A DNA stretch of 11,705 nucleotides from an uncultured Verrucomicrobiota bacterium (GCA_903864375.1 CAIPFS010000261.1:1-11705); one strand, 5' to 3'. Positions 1 to 7,101 are shown, counted from the stretch's first letter. The notes: a model not told the origin generated them from the sequence alone. Numbers and translations: made by a program.

Positions 1-184
1 CTTGAAGCGAGGCAACGGGCGGTGAGCGAAAGGACGTCAGGCCCCCTCTGCATTCGAACTGGCTGACAGGCGCATCAATGTGGAACGGCGCCCAGGCTGC
101 ACGTCACCAAACCGTGACAAACCGATCCACAAAGGTTAGCGTCGCCGGATTGGATCTCCGCAAAAGGCAGTTCCAAGAGACCCT

Positions 185-1519
185 GTGATTCGCTGGCTTT
201 ATAATCTGCTGTTCAACCTTGGTTTGGTGGTCGCAGCCCCGTTCTATTTTCTCAAATTGCAACGGCGCGGGGGGTGGCGCGAAAACTTCGGTCAACGTTG
301 GGGCCGCTACGATGGGGTGCTCAAGCAGACTCTCACCAACCGACGGGTGGTATGGCTCCATGCCGTCAGTGTCGGGGAGGTCAACCTCTGCCTCCAGCTG
401 GTCGATGCCCTGCAACTTCGGTTGCCCCACCATAAGCTGGTGGTTTCAACCACCACTTCGACCGGAATGGCCGAATTGAAACGGCGCCTGCCATCCTCCG
501 TCAGCCGCATCTATTATCCCATCGACCGCCGTCGACAGGTCCAACGGGCGCTGTCGGCCATCCATCCCCGGGTCATGGTGTTCATCGAATCCGAGCTGTG
601 GCCCAACATGATCTGGGGTCTTCAGCGGCGGGGCATCCCCTACTTTTTGGTCAACGCCCGCATTTCCGAACGTTCCCACCGTCGGTATCTCCAGGGGGCC
701 TTCCTGTTCCGCGGTATTTTCGCGGGATTCAGGGGCATCGCTGTCCAGTCTCCGGAGGATGGTGCCCGCCTGGAATCCCTGGGTGTGCCCGCCCGGGCGA
801 TTCATCTGACCGGCAGCCTCAAATTTGATGCCGCAATCCCACCGGGCAAGCCCCCCATTGATGCCCGCGCTCTCCTCCGGCAGATTGGAGTCCAGGACGA
901 CGCATTGATCCTCGTCGCCGGGAGCACCCATGCCGGGGAGGAAGTGATTCTGGCCCGAATCGCGGAGCGTCTGCGCGCACACTTCCCAAACTTCTTTCTC
1001 ATTCTGGTGCCGCGTCATCAGGAGCGGGGAGGCGAAGTCGGGAAGGCCCTGACCGAGTTGGGCATTCGCTTCGTTTTCCGCAGCCTGATCCACCCGGAAT
1101 TTCGTTCCCCGGACGGTTCAGTTGACTGTCTGGTGGTCAATACCACAGGTGAACTCCGCAGCTTCTACAGTTGCGCCGATGTGGTATTCATCGGCAAGAG
1201 CCTCACGGCTCAGGGGGGGCAAAATCCAATCGAGCCCGCAGCCCTGGGAAAACCGGTCGTTTTCGGACCGCACATGGAGAATTTTCCGCAGATCTCAGCC
1301 CAATTCCTTCGCCAGCGCGGGGCGCTTCAAATCGCCGACGAAACGGACCTGGAAAAGACCCTGGAAAAGCTGCTGGCATCCCCCGCGGAGCGCCGGGAGC
1401 TCGGAGCCCGTGGACAGGCTGTGGTCCGGGAGAATCAGGGTGCGATGAACAAAACGGTGGAAATGATTGCGACAACGGTCGAGGAAGCAGACTCGGCAAA
1501 CCCGACCGCCCGGGAATGA
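185..1519 (+). CDS. waaA: 3-deoxy-D-manno-octulosonic acid (Kdo) transferase
   Basis: This enzyme transfers Kdo from CMP-Kdo to the lipid A precursor at the inner face of the cytoplasmic membrane, starting the lipopolysaccharide core. The 444 residues compare with about 425 in the family. A hydrophobic stretch at residues 5-23 is the usual N-terminal membrane anchor. The SVGE motif at 62-65 carries the conserved glutamate expected to be the catalytic base, ESELWPN lies at 135-141, and the GT-B C-terminal half shows AGSTHAGEE (245-253), LVPRHQER (274-281) and the nucleotide-sugar site GGQNPIEPA (344-352). The start is GTG: an in-frame stop at 137-139 leaves no other ATG or GTG in between. That GTG overlaps the TGA (186-188) of a short unrecognised upstream frame. 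No other lipid A gene is adjacent. The gene ends 10 bp from the convergent dehydrogenase gene with no visible terminator. Whether it adds one, two or more Kdo units cannot be told from sequence. Confidence 0.96.
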   Translation: MIRWLYNLLFNLGLVVAAPFYFLKLQRRGGWRENFGQRWGRYDGVLKQTLTNRRVVWLHAVSVGEVNLCLQLVDALQLRLPHHKLVVSTTTSTGMAELKRRLPSSVSRIYYPIDRRRQVQRALSAIHPRVMVFIESELWPNMIWGLQRRGIPYFLVNARISERSHRRYLQGAFLFRGIFAGFRGIAVQSPEDGARLESLGVPARAIHLTGSLKFDAAIPPGKPPIDARALLRQIGVQDDALILVAGSTHAGEEVILARIAERLRAHFPNFFLILVPRHQERGGEVGKALTELGIRFVFRSLIHPEFRSPDGSVDCLVVNTTGELRSFYSCADVVFIGKSLTAQGGQNPIEPAALGKPVVFGPHMENFPQISAQFLRQRGALQIADETDLEKTLEKLLASPAERRELGARGQAVVRENQGAMNKTVEMIATTVEEADSANPTARE

Positions 1520-1529
1520 TGCCCTCCAG

Positions 1530-2780
1530 TTAGGCAAATCGATCGGGAGAAAGAAGACTCAGATTTGTCGATGGTTTTCGCCGGTCGATCAACTCGGCAA
1601 CCAACTGCCCACTGATCGGAGCCAGACTCAGCCCCATCATCGCGTGTCCGGTGGCGATCACCAGGTTCCGGTATTTCTCCGGCCTGCCCAGATACGGGAG
1701 TCCGTCGGGTGAGCAGGGCCGCAGGCCGAACCATGGCCGGATGTCGGAAAAATCCGACGGCTGAAACTCGGGATAATAAAGGGGCACGGAACGAATGATA
1801 CCCCGGACCCTCCTCGGATCGATCGTGTTGTTCAATCCGCCGATCTCCATGGTTCCCCCGATGCGCAGGGACGAACCCATCGGTGTCACCGCCACCCGGG
1901 CTTCGTGGAAAATCGCGCATTTTCCAGGCAACTGACGGGGATTCTGCAGCGTCAGGCTGTAGCCTTTTCCCGCCTGTAGCGGAAGGCGAAGGCCAAGGCC
2001 GGAGGCCAGCCCGGGCGACCAGGAGCCGCCGCACACCACCAGTTCATCCACGGCGATCCGGGACTGGGTCGTGACGACACTGGAAATCGTTGATCCAGAG
2101 GACTCAATGCGGGTCACCTCCTCCCCCCAATGCCAGGCGGCGCCCATCGCGGTGATTCGCTCCTGCAAAACCGCCATCAGACGGGCCGGAGACAGATGGC
2201 AGTCCTGGGGGAAATAGACCGATCCGACGACCGACATGCGCACACCGGGTTCGATCTGAGCGGTCTGCCGGGCGTCCAGCAACTCCGCCGCCAGTCCCAA
2301 CTCTCGCGCTCGCACCACCGTTTCCTGTTCCTCATCCAACGCCTTTTGGGTACGGCACAGCATCAAAAGCCCCTGTTCCGTCAGTCCGAAGGCGGGGCCG
2401 AGATCGCGGGCCAGCTGTTGAAAAGCCGTCCGACTGGCAAGACTGAGGTCCCGCAACAACGGCGCTGCCTGACGGACCCTCTCCGAAGTGGCCGCCCGCC
2501 AGAAATGAAAGCCCCACCGCGCGAGTTCCAGATCCAATCGCGGCTTGATCCAGAAGGGGGACTCCGGATTCCACATCCATTTCAACCCAAGGGCGACCAT
2601 GCCCGGAGCGGCCAGAGGGGTGAAATGACTGGGCACCACCATGCCGGCATTGCCAAACGAGCAGCCGTCGCGGCGCTCCGGTTCCCGGTCAATCACCGTG
2701 ACCGTGTGCCCCTGGAGGGCACAGGAGTAGGCACAGGATAACCCAATAATTCCCGCTCCTATGATGCAAACTCTGGCCAT
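1530..2780 (-). CDS. FAD-dependent D-amino-acid dehydrogenase (DadA family)
   Basis: This flavoprotein belongs to the DAO/DadA family, which oxidatively deaminates D-amino acids (or related amines such as hydroxyproline isomers) to 2-oxo acids and passes electrons towards the quinone pool from the inner face of the cytoplasmic membrane. The Rossmann motif GAGIIG is at residues 8-13 with the ribose-binding acid D31. CSFGNAGM at 40-47 is the DadA-type flavin loop. VCGGSWSP (249-256), GLRPCSPDGLPYLG (352-365) and ATGHAMMGLSLAP (376-388) complete the FAD site. Length is 416 aa, normal for the family. I chose the ATG at 2778-2780 because the first beta strand starts directly after it; an in-frame TTG at 2793-2795, 15 nt upstream, has a GAGG about 10 nt before it and is a real alternative. 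It lies 105 nt downstream of the beta-propeller gene on the same strand. There is no signal peptide. The substrate is not predictable; no alanine racemase or proline pathway gene is nearby. Confidence 0.9.
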   Translation of the reverse strand: MARVCIIGAGIIGLSCAYSCALQGHTVTVIDREPERRDGCSFGNAGMVVPSHFTPLAAPGMVALGLKWMWNPESPFWIKPRLDLELARWGFHFWRAATSERVRQAAPLLRDLSLASRTAFQQLARDLGPAFGLTEQGLLMLCRTQKALDEEQETVVRARELGLAAELLDARQTAQIEPGVRMSVVGSVYFPQDCHLSPARLMAVLQERITAMGAAWHWGEEVTRIESSGSTISSVVTTQSRIAVDELVVCGGSWSPGLASGLGLRLPLQAGKGYSLTLQNPRQLPGKCAIFHEARVAVTPMGSSLRIGGTMEIGGLNNTIDPRRVRGIIRSVPLYYPEFQPSDFSDIRPWFGLRPCSPDGLPYLGRPEKYRNLVIATGHAMMGLSLAPISGQLVAELIDRRKPSTNLSLLSPDRFA

Positions 2781-2885
2781 ATCAACTTTGGTCAACCTGC
2801 TTCATCCTCAAAAGGCCATTCTGGAGGTCCAAACTGAAACCGGCTTGGCGATGACACCCAGATTCAACGGGGAGCTCGGCACAAA

Positions 2886-4409
2886 TCACCGGAGGGCCCT
2901 CGGAAATCCGACCGCATACAGGTCCGTTGCCGTCGAGACATACACCGTCCCATTGGCAGCAGTGGCCGTTCCGCTGATGGCCTGATGGAGGTCGGTGGTC
3001 CCCAACAACTGCTTCGATCTTGCCGCGGCAAAGACACAGAAGTCACCCCGGCGACTGCCCACATACACCTTTCCATCGGCAACCAAGGGGGAGGCCCAGA
3101 GTTCCCCGGCAAACTCATGAGTCCACACAGACTCACCGGTCGCCGCATCCACGCAATGGAGCTGACGTCCTGTATCGGTGACAAACACGAGTCCATCAGC
3201 CACAGCCGGGGTCGACATGGTGTGTCGCCCCAGAGGATGCGACCAGATTTCGTGCCCCTGCACCGCTCCGGATGCAGGCATCACCAACCCACTCAGATCG
3301 ACACATTTCAGCCAGGACTCATTCTTACCCCACCAAAGATCGCCGCCCCCGGCGACATAGAGACGGTCCCCCACAACCACCGGCAACCCATAAATGGTGC
3401 TGGGTCCCTCCCGTCGATTCCCGTTGAACTGATGGACCGCTGATTTAGGCCCGGACGGATCGAAATCAAACTGCCAGACCTTGCGAAGGCGGGCGATTCC
3501 TGCCGGCGGAACCGCCCCGGTCAGCGGTTCAAATCCGTAGACAATCCCGTCGCCACCCGCCATCAAGACCACCCGGTGTCCATGAACCGAGGCGATGGAG
3601 GGGGAGGACCAGGTGGCATGGAAGACCCACGGGGCGATATGCTCCTCATCCCGGGCCAACAGGCGTCCGGTCGCCTTTTCGACCACCACCAGACTGGGCG
3701 CATTGGGAGTACGGATTTTCTTATGGGTATTGTCCACTCCAGTGCCGGTATTGAGATACAGATAGGCTCCGTCGATGAGGATTGAGGTATGTGCCCCGTC
3801 GTGCGGCCAGATGCCGGCAGTGCCGACGAGGTCCAGCTTCCACAAAACCCGCGCCTCGGGCACGGCATCCGCGGCATTCGTCCCCACGGTTTCCGGACTT
3901 TTTCCCCGGGCATCCAGACACATTACTTCCGCCCGGTTATTCACGAAGTAGACCTTCCCATCCTCCACCGTCACCGGGGAGGACATGCCCGTCTTGGGCC
4001 AGTCGTAGTAGGGATCTCCCTCGAGTTTCGGCGTCACCAACTGCCAGAGACAGTGTCCGGTCGACTCGTCAAAGCACATCAGGACACCAGCGTCCTCGCG
4101 CCGGCGCGCATCACGCGGACGTTCGTTGTTGGTCCCGATGTAGACGCGCCCTCCTGCCACAATGGGGGTGGCATAGGAATCGGAACCGAGGGCGGCCTTC
4201 CAGCGGAGATTGCGCCCGGACGCCGGATCGAATTCGACGGGAAGATTGGTTTCGGCCGAGACCAGATTCCGACTCCACGCCTCACCCCACTGCGGTTGAT
4301 CCCCTCCGAAGAGGCGGCCCATCATCAAGAGCGACACGCCACATGCCCCGGTGGAGAAACCGGAAGCGAAAACGCGGCGTGCCCGCCGAATCAAACCGTT
4401 GAAGCCCAT
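2886..4409 (-). CDS. Exported PQQ-like beta-propeller repeat protein
   Basis: This is a predicted secreted eight-bladed (roughly) beta-propeller of the PQQ-binding-like/BamB type, 507 aa. The N-terminus has arginines at 8, 9, 11 and 12 followed by a hydrophobic stretch at about 13-34, which fits a signal peptide; RRVFA (11-15) is loosely Tat-like. The mature part starts near GDQPQWGEAWSRN (36-48). Propeller repeats of the form V/I-x-G-G/D-x-V-Y-[IV] followed by C-x-D-x-x-T-G-x-x-x-W recur, for example at 109-122 and 417-429. I see no vicinal cysteine pair of quinoprotein alcohol dehydrogenases, so PQQ binding and enzyme activity are doubtful; a scaffold or ligand-binding role is as likely. 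The ATG at 4407-4409 was chosen because it begins the signal peptide; the open frame extends upstream to 4568, but that part overlaps the divergent ATPase gene. The substrate or partner is unknown. It precedes the DadA-type gene on the same strand, so co-transcription is possible. Confidence 0.85.
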   Translation of the reverse strand: MGFNGLIRRARRVFASGFSTGACGVSLLMMGRLFGGDQPQWGEAWSRNLVSAETNLPVEFDPASGRNLRWKAALGSDSYATPIVAGGRVYIGTNNERPRDARRREDAGVLMCFDESTGHCLWQLVTPKLEGDPYYDWPKTGMSSPVTVEDGKVYFVNNRAEVMCLDARGKSPETVGTNAADAVPEARVLWKLDLVGTAGIWPHDGAHTSILIDGAYLYLNTGTGVDNTHKKIRTPNAPSLVVVEKATGRLLARDEEHIAPWVFHATWSSPSIASVHGHRVVLMAGGDGIVYGFEPLTGAVPPAGIARLRKVWQFDFDPSGPKSAVHQFNGNRREGPSTIYGLPVVVGDRLYVAGGGDLWWGKNESWLKCVDLSGLVMPASGAVQGHEIWSHPLGRHTMSTPAVADGLVFVTDTGRQLHCVDAATGESVWTHEFAGELWASPLVADGKVYVGSRRGDFCVFAAARSKQLLGTTDLHQAISGTATAANGTVYVSTATDLYAVGFPRALR

Positions 4410-4491
4410 GACGGCTAGGGTGAGGGTCGTGAGACGTTCCGTCGAGCCCGTCTGCTTGCCCTTTGGACACAACAACCTAGTTTCACAAGGA
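4410..4491. promoter_or_regulatory. Divergent intergenic region between propeller and ClpX-like genes
   Basis: These 82 bases separate two divergent start codons and must hold promoter information for at least one direction. Both reading frames can be extended through it, but the encoded residues look unlike either family, so I treat it as non-coding. I found no convincing leftward promoter. Confidence 0.55.
4456..4483 (+). promoter_or_regulatory. Weak candidate promoter for the ClpX-like gene
   Basis: TTGCCC (4456-4461, four of six matches to TTGACA) is followed after 16 nt by TAGTTT (4478-4483, three of six to TATAAT). A start point about seven bases downstream would fall at 4490-4491, next to the ATG at 4492, giving a leaderless message. 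The match is weak and could be chance. Confidence 0.25.
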
Positions 4492-5736
4492 ATGTCGTCA
4501 CTTATCACTCCGGGGGACATCGGCCCGGTATCCAGGGGATTCAAACGGGGCCACGGAAGGCAGCACAAGCCCCGTCCCTCGACCGTACCGGTTCCCGGGC
4601 AGCCCTCCCGGACACCGGCGCTGAAGCAGGCCGCCGAACCGGCCGCTCCGGAGGTGCCCTTTCATTTCGAATTGAAGCCGCGGGATGTCAAAGAACACCT
4701 GGACCGGTTCGTGATTCGTCAGGACGAAGCCAAGAAAGTCCTGAGCGTGGCGTTGTGTGATCACTTTCAGCATGTCCGCATGACCGAGGCGGGCGGGGCG
4801 GCCCATCATTACGTCAAACAAAACGTGCTTCTCCTGGGACCGACCGGAGTGGGAAAGACCCATCTGATTCGATCCGCCGCGGAGTTAATCGGTGTCCCAT
4901 TTGTCAAGGCGGACGCCACCAAGTTCAGCGAGACCGGTTATGTGGGCGGTGACGTGGAGGACCTGGTCCGGGATCTGATCCGCAGGGCGGGAGGCGACAT
5001 CCGGCGGGCATCCCACGGCATCATTTATCTGGATGAGGTCGACAAAATTGCGGGCCGCGAAAGCAGCGGACGGGATGTCAGCGGGCGGGGCGTACAAACC
5101 AATTTGCTCAAGCTGATGGAGGACGCGGATGTCCCGGTGGTTTCCCCGAACGACGTGCTGGGGCAAATGCAGGCCATGATGCCCAAGCCCGGTGGAGCCC
5201 CCAAGTCGTCGGGGGAAACCATCAACACGGGCAACATCCTGTTCATTGCCAGCGGAGCGTTTGCCGGGATCAGCACCTTGATTCGCCGACGGATATCGCT
5301 GACCGGGGGCGAGGACATCACCCATCAAAGCGATGAGGAGGTTTTGGACCGGGCCACGACCGCCGATTTCATCGCCTTTGGCTTCGAACCCGAATTCATT
5401 GGTCGCCTCCCTGTGCGGGTTGCCTGTCGCCCTCTGGCGGCCACCGACCTTTATGATGTGATGCGGGAGAGCGAGAGCAGCCTGCTCCGACAGTACGAAC
5501 GGGCCTTCAAAGCCTACGGGATACGCATCAAATGGCGGGCTGACGGCTTGCGTCAAATCGCCCGACTGGCGGCTACGGAGGGAACCGGCGCCCGGGGATT
5601 GATGACCGTTTGCGAACGGGCTCTTCGTGAATTCAAGTTTGAGCTGCCGTCCGGCACAGTCCGGGAATTTACCGTGACGCGGGAACTGGTGGAAAACCCC
5701 CGGAAGGTTCTGGCGGGATTGATCGGAACCCCCTGA
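4492..5736 (+). CDS. ClpX-like AAA+ unfoldase lacking zinc-binding domain and IGF loop
   Basis: This cytoplasmic AAA+ ATPase of the ClpX family (414 aa) is expected to form a hexameric ring that unfolds proteins using ATP. Visible motifs are Walker A GPTGVGKT (116-123), the pore-1 loop GYVG (149-152), Walker B IIYLDEVD (177-184), the arginine-finger motif GRLP (304-307) and sensor-2 GARG (366-369). Three ClpX hallmarks are absent. The first 55 residues hold no cysteines, so there is no Cys4 zinc-binding adaptor domain, only a Pro/Arg/Lys-rich probably disordered stretch. The RKH loop region (213-246) is replaced by a Met/Pro/Gly-rich segment. No [LIV]GF tripeptide lies at 265-288, where the ClpP-docking loop belongs. 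The ATG at 4492 was chosen because upstream residues look non-coding; AAGGA directly abuts it, too close for a normal ribosome site. No clpP is adjacent. It probably leads an operon with the Nudix and tadA genes (56 nt gap). HslU is unlikely because there is no inserted I-domain. Confidence 0.88.
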   Translation: MSSLITPGDIGPVSRGFKRGHGRQHKPRPSTVPVPGQPSRTPALKQAAEPAAPEVPFHFELKPRDVKEHLDRFVIRQDEAKKVLSVALCDHFQHVRMTEAGGAAHHYVKQNVLLLGPTGVGKTHLIRSAAELIGVPFVKADATKFSETGYVGGDVEDLVRDLIRRAGGDIRRASHGIIYLDEVDKIAGRESSGRDVSGRGVQTNLLKLMEDADVPVVSPNDVLGQMQAMMPKPGGAPKSSGETINTGNILFIASGAFAGISTLIRRRISLTGGEDITHQSDEEVLDRATTADFIAFGFEPEFIGRLPVRVACRPLAATDLYDVMRESESSLLRQYERAFKAYGIRIKWRADGLRQIARLAATEGTGARGLMTVCERALREFKFELPSGTVREFTVTRELVENPRKVLAGLIGTP

Positions 5737-5782
5737 CTGACCGGCAACCTCATGGAATGCAAGCTCCGGCAACGAGGGCGGC

Positions 5783-5789
5783 AGGGGGA
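5783..5789 (+). promoter_or_regulatory. Ribosome binding site of the Nudix gene
   Basis: AGGGGGA lies three bases before the ATG at 5793. It decides the start in favour of this ATG over an in-frame ATG at 5757 that has no purine-rich site in front of it. Confidence 0.6.
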
Positions 5790-5792
5790 ATC

Positions 5793-6305
5793 ATGACCCA
5801 CCTCCCCTACAAAATCGGCACGTTGCTCTATGCGTTCAACCCAGCGGACGAAGTCCTGTTGATGCAACGAGCGAAGGCCCCCAATTTGGGTCTGTGGTCC
5901 CCGCCGGGCGGAAAGCTGGAGCAGGCCACTGGAGAATCCCCGCATCACTGCGCCCAACGAGAAGCCCACGAAGAATTGGGAATCCACCTTCCGTTGGAGG
6001 AGTTCCGATTGGTAGGCCTGATCAGCGAACAGGGTTATGAAAACCAGGCACATTGGTTGATGTTTCTTTTTGAAATCACGACCCGCCTCGACCGGGTGCC
6101 TCCCAACCATCGGGAGGGAGTCTTTGGATTCTTCTCGAAGCCGGAAATCGATGGATTGCCGATTCCCAGAACCGATCGGGAAAAAATCTGGCCCTGGTTC
6201 TGGAGACATCGAGCAGGCTTTTTTGCCGCGCATTGCGAGTCGTCCCTCCACGACGCGGATGTCTGGCATCTCCTTCAGAGCACTCCGACCCGTTCCCCGT
6301 CCTGA
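5793..6305 (+). CDS. Nudix hydrolase
   Basis: This is a 170-aa single-domain Nudix hydrolase, a family that cleaves nucleoside diphosphates linked to another moiety, often damaged nucleotides such as 8-oxo-dGTP. The Nudix box spans residues 40-64 and ends in REAHEELGI (56-64), with E57, E60 and E61 as the metal ligands and catalytic glutamates. The spacing between the box glycine (G40) and the first glutamate (E48) is seven residues instead of the usual five, so the loop carries a two-residue insertion. NLGLWSPPGG (31-40) just before the box is typical of MutT/MTH1-like members, which makes nucleotide sanitation a reasonable but unproven guess. The C-terminal part (about 125-170) is Trp/His-rich (IWPWFWRHR at 132-140) and not recognised. 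The gene ends one base before tadA, so translation is probably coupled. The start was chosen by the AGGGGGA site. Confidence 0.9.
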   Translation: MTHLPYKIGTLLYAFNPADEVLLMQRAKAPNLGLWSPPGGKLEQATGESPHHCAQREAHEELGIHLPLEEFRLVGLISEQGYENQAHWLMFLFEITTRLDRVPPNHREGVFGFFSKPEIDGLPIPRTDREKIWPWFWRHRAGFFAAHCESSLHDADVWHLLQSTPTRSPS

Positions 6306-6306
6306 C

Positions 6307-6822
6307 ATGGATTTGGATTCCGACCATTTGTTCATGGGCGAAGCCCTCCGCCAGGCCCGGAAAGCGTTCCGCACGGGTGAGGTGCCGGTGGGGGCCGTGA
6401 TTGTTCGCGACGACCGGATCATCGCCCGCGCCTGGAACCAGGTGGAATTGCTCCGGGATGCCACGGCCCATGCGGAAATGTTGGTACTGACGATGGCTCA
6501 GGAAGAGGTGGGCGATTGGAGGCTCAACGACTGCACCCTGTACGTGACCAAGGAACCGTGCCCCATGTGCGCCGGAGCCCTGGTGCATTGCCGGCTGGCC
6601 CGCGTTGTGTTCGGTGCCGGTGACCCGCGCAGTGGGGCAGCGGGCGGCGCGCTGAATCTGCTGCAATTCCCCGGCCTGAACCATCGATGCGAAATCACCC
6701 CACTGGTTCGCGCCGAGGAATCGGTGGACCTGCTCCGGACGTTCTTTCGGAACCGGCGGATGGAAAATGGCGGATCCTCCTCCCAGGGGACGATCGCCGC
6801 TGAAAACGCCCCTCCGGAGTGA
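6307..6822 (+). CDS. tadA: tRNA-specific adenosine deaminase
   Basis: TadA deaminates adenosine 34 to inosine in the anticodon of tRNA-Arg(ACG), allowing decoding of several CGN codons; it is usually essential. The 171-aa protein has the cytidine-deaminase-like fold with zinc ligands H55 (in HAEM, 55-58), C85 and C88 (in PCPMCAGAL, 84-92) and the proton-shuttle glutamate E57. EVPVGAVIV (25-33) and the R-x-V-V-F-G segment near residues 99-104 are also typical. Length agrees with the family, although the last 20 or so residues are a Ser/Gly/Pro-rich tail with no match I recognise. The ATG is separated from the Nudix stop codon by a single C and has no strong ribosome site, which suggests coupled translation. 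Guanine deaminase or a nucleoside deaminase is the main alternative, but the PCPMC motif and overall match favour TadA. Confidence 0.92.
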   Translation: MDLDSDHLFMGEALRQARKAFRTGEVPVGAVIVRDDRIIARAWNQVELLRDATAHAEMLVLTMAQEEVGDWRLNDCTLYVTKEPCPMCAGALVHCRLARVVFGAGDPRSGAAGGALNLLQFPGLNHRCEITPLVRAEESVDLLRTFFRNRRMENGGSSSQGTIAAENAPPE

Positions 6823-6861
6823 ATCGAGGCGAGCGCTGACCGGGGGACTGCAGCGGCAGCC

Positions 6862-6891
6862 TTGCCAAACCGGCATCCCCTCAATGAATAT
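6862..6891 (+). promoter_or_regulatory. Candidate sigma-70-type promoter for the polysaccharide operon
   Basis: TTGCCA (6862-6867, five of six matches to TTGACA) and GAATAT (6886-6891, three of six including the key A and final T) are 18 nt apart. The predicted start near 6898 would give a leader of about 200 nt before the flippase ATG. Confidence 0.35.
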
Positions 6892-6897
6892 CTCCAT

Positions 6898-6931
6898 CCA
6901 TTCGTGTCGGGATTCTCCTCGAGTCGAATGG
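6898..6931. repeat. Inverted repeat at the predicted transcription start
   Basis: CCATTCG (6898-6904) is the exact reverse complement of CGAATGG (6925-6931), with 20 nt between. A second pair, GGATTC (6910-6915) and GAATCC (6945-6950), is interleaved with it, so the two stems exclude each other or form a pseudoknot. It may be an operator or a leader RNA structure; chance cannot be excluded at this length. Confidence 0.35.
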
Positions 6932-7085
6932 GTTTGCACTGGGTGAATCCATGAGCCGTTCCGCTTCGCCACCGTCAGGGCCCGGCCCGATCCTGGCTCA
7001 ACTGCCAGCACGGGCATGAAAGCCAATCCGAACTCCGGGTTGGACGCGGTCGTGCGTGGACAACGGTGCCGTCCCCACGTCCGCC

Positions 7086-7100
7086 CGGATGGGGCATCCG
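7086..7100 (+). promoter_or_regulatory. Hairpin over the flippase ribosome binding site
   Basis: CGGATG (7086-7091) pairs perfectly with CATCCG (7095-7100) around a GGG loop. The only Shine-Dalgarno-like sequence of the flippase gene, GGATGGGG (7087-7094), lies within this stem and loop, and the ATG at 7102 follows one base later. The structure could limit translation initiation. Confidence 0.4.
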
Positions 7101-7101
7101 A

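Larger units (their letters stand above)
6823..7101 (+). promoter_or_regulatory. Non-coding leader of the polysaccharide operon
   Basis: This 279-nt stretch between tadA and the flippase gene shows no coding pattern I trust on either strand; a minus-strand frame runs through it but continues antisense to tadA. It holds a candidate promoter (6862-6891), an inverted repeat (6898-6931) interleaved with another (6910-6950), and a hairpin touching the flippase start (7086-7100). No terminator with a T-tract was found after tadA, so read-through from tadA is possible. Confidence 0.5.

Noticed and set aside
103..118. Inverted repeat GTCAC-N6-GTGAC upstream of waaA, as an operator or hairpin
   Set aside because: Only five bases per arm, no promoter elements located next to it, likely chance.
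446..1093. Minus-strand frame of 215 codons opposite waaA
   Set aside because: Antisense shadow of waaA with no recognisable domain.
1515..1567. Terminator between the convergent waaA and dehydrogenase genes
   Set aside because: Only CAAATC/GATTTG (1535-1540, 1562-1567) pairs, with a 21-nt loop inside the dehydrogenase gene and no T-tract.
2781..2885. Independent promoter for the DadA-type gene in the 105-nt gap
   Set aside because: The best leftward pair, TTGGAC-17-GAGGAT, matches only half of each consensus.
3782..4418. Two overlapping plus-strand frames of about 207 codons opposite the beta-propeller gene
   Set aside because: Arg/Pro/His-rich products without domains, antisense to a clear gene.
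4885..6464. Two minus-strand frames (295 and 303 codons) opposite the ClpX-like and Nudix genes
   Set aside because: Both are shadows of clear plus-strand genes and show no family motifs.
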